From an uncultured Flavobacteriales bacterium (GTDB lineage: Bacteria; Bacteroidota; Bacteroidia; Flavobacteriales_D; SKUL01): DNA of 14,190 nucleotides. Shown here piece by piece: positions 13,355-14,190 of this stretch. The translations under genes were made by a program, and so were the position numbers. The notes beneath the pieces are model-generated. The model saw nothing but the letters and a program-made list of their open reading frames with translations, had not been told where the DNA came from and did not search any database. Location of the stretch: the NCBI GenBank assembly GCA_937911795.1, contig CALDPJ010000298.1, positions 1 to 14,190 on the forward strand, in the 5' to 3' direction. Each line of letters begins with the position of its first letter. Positions within the stretch are counted from its first letter, which is position 1.

Positions 13355-14190
13355 ACCTACGCCAAACTTTTACTGTGTTTTCAAAAGTTTCAATTATGGA
13401 TTCTCCCCCGGAATTTTCTACTTCCAGTGTCACATCAAAAGTTCCGGCATCGTGGTAATAAACAATAACTTCCTGTCCGCTGGCAGTTCCAGGTGTACCA
13501 CCTTCAAATGTCCAACTACGCGACGTTACGCCATGATATGAATGATCGGTGTAGACGACAGAGTCGCCTTCACATATTTGTTCTTTGGTTACTCCAATAT
13601 CAACAGTGCATAATACTGCTGATCCAATGACTCCTGTTTGAATTAGATTACTTGCAGAATGGAGATTATTTCTGCTGGCGGTGGACGAATTCAAAGCTGC
13701 AAGCATGCGGGTTCGTTGACCATGGGTAAACATTCTTGAGCAATACGAATATTCCATAAAATTCTGGACATTGTCTAGTGATCCGCAGGTTTCACCATTC
13801 AATGAGCAAGTGGTCCAACCAATGGTATTGGGTGTGTCACTAACATTATCGTCTGAATTACAATTCTCGGGAAGTGCCGGATCATTCGTTCCGCCCCAGG
13901 TATGTCTCAGGTTGATCCAATGGCCTACTTCATGTGTAAGGGCGCGGCTGCGTGTAGGAGAACCTGTACCGATACTGCCCACATAAGAGTGTTTGATGAC
14001 AATTCCATCTGCGTCCGAGCCCCAGGGTCCGTCTACGCTACCAGGAGTGTATGTATAACCTGCAGCACCACTGCTTAAATCAGAAGCAACCCAGATATTT
14101 AAATAATTGCTGCGTGGCCAGGTAGGTGAGACTGATTTCAGATTTTCTCCACCTTCAAATGTTGTATTTGAAACAACACGTACAATTCCG
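13335..14190 (-). CDS. M43 (pappalysin-like) metalloprotease with PKD domain, partial: N-terminus beyond window, C-terminus lost by frameshift
   Basis: The frame is open from the window edge (GIVRVVSNTTFEGG) to TGA at 13337-13335, 284 residues. It is a secreted zinc metalloprotease of the metzincin clan. Visible are YLNIWVASDL and the pre-catalytic segment, then the zinc site HEVGHWINLRHTWGG (13934-13890) with three His ligands and catalytic Glu, paired Cys residues typical of the family, and the Met-turn NFMEYSYCSRMF (Met codon near 13757). A PKD domain follows at about 13605-13365 (SVVYTDHSYHGVTSRSWTFEGGTPGTASG ... GTFDVTLEVENSGG). The last residues, WRRCAIDLH, do not fit the family and arise from the shift. 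The start lies outside the window, so signal peptide and pro-region cannot be seen. The intact gene would encode protease, PKD, jelly-roll-like domain and T9SS tail. Confidence 0.85.
   Translation of the reverse strand, partial: GIVRVVSNTTFEGGENLKSVSPTWPRSNYLNIWVASDLSSGAAGYTYTPGSVDGPWGSDADGIVIKHSYVGSIGTGSPTRSRALTHEVGHWINLRHTWGGTNDPALPENCNSDDNVSDTPNTIGWTTCSLNGETCGSLDNVQNFMEYSYCSRMFTHGQRTRMLAALNSSTASRNNLHSASNLIQTGVIGSAVLCTVDIGVTKEQICEGDSVVYTDHSYHGVTSRSWTFEGGTPGTASGQEVIVYYHDAGTFDVTLEVENSGGESIIETFENTVKVWRRCAIDLH
13338..13369 (-). other. Frameshift interval in the M43 protease gene
   Basis: The upstream frame stops at 13337-13335 and the downstream frame has a stop at 13372-13370, so the shift must fall between them. 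The likely site is the TTT run at 13364-13366: dropping one T changes GTT TGG CGT to GTT GGC GTA GGT GTG CCA, giving V-G-V-G-V-P, a natural linker between the PKD and jelly-roll domains. This is a +1 shift relative to the protease frame. Confidence 0.75.

Noticed and set aside
13338..13369. Programmed ribosomal frameshift in the protease gene
   Set aside because: A +1 shift is needed, and the GTT TGG context is not a known +1 slippery site; no stimulatory stop codon or Shine-Dalgarno-like element is positioned for it. Mutation or sequence error is simpler.

Overview
The window looks like chromosomal DNA from a member of the Bacteroidota, probably a free-living aerobic Flavobacteriia- or Cytophagia-like bacterium. 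The evidence is a metalloprotease with a type IX secretion (Por) sorting tail, a flavobacterial-type SDR threonine dehydrogenase, tyrosine catabolism genes of Bacteroidota type, a MORN_2 exported protein, and several promoters matching the Bacteroidota -7 consensus TAnnTTTG rather than a sigma70 -10 box. There is no rRNA, tRNA, CRISPR array, prophage or transposase. Most of the window is housekeeping sequence with a few accessory insertions.

Layout. Positions 1-2641 (minus strand) hold the homogentisate branch of tyrosine/phenylalanine breakdown: hpd (C-terminal end outside the window) and hmgA. Between them sits a four-helix-bundle (23S rRNA intervening-sequence-protein-like) gene, flanked by short inverted repeats and a GATG-rich tandem array, which looks like an inserted cassette. 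From 2642 to 2853 is a divergent promoter region containing two -7 boxes and a perfect 12-bp palindrome. On the plus strand follow an L-threonine 3-dehydrogenase (start at 2854) and an exported MORN-repeat protein, closed by a strong hairpin terminator at 4769-4800. A minus-strand archaeal-type AAA ATPase (4837-5958) follows, preceded by three 14-nt tandem repeats. cysS (plus) and mscL (minus) then converge with two bases between their stop codons, both of which lie inside one palindrome. polA (plus, complete with all three catalytic domains) is followed by an unrecognised lipoprotein and an unrecognised small secreted protein joined by a stop/start overlap, closed by a bidirectional terminator at 12456-12488. 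The right end (minus) is a secreted M43 pappalysin-like protease with a PKD domain, a jelly-roll-like domain and a T9SS tail. It is split into two reading frames by an apparent one-base insertion near 13364-13366.

Functionally, hpd and hmgA are consecutive steps (4-hydroxyphenylpyruvate to homogentisate to maleylacetoacetate), and threonine dehydrogenase beside them is another amino-acid catabolic entry. CysS, MscL and PolA are core functions with no special link to each other. The least explained parts are the cassette between hpd and hmgA, the ATPase with its repeat-bearing upstream region, the lipoprotein/secreted-protein pair after polA, and the frameshifted protease. No clearly new multi-gene system is visible; these four are the places to look further.
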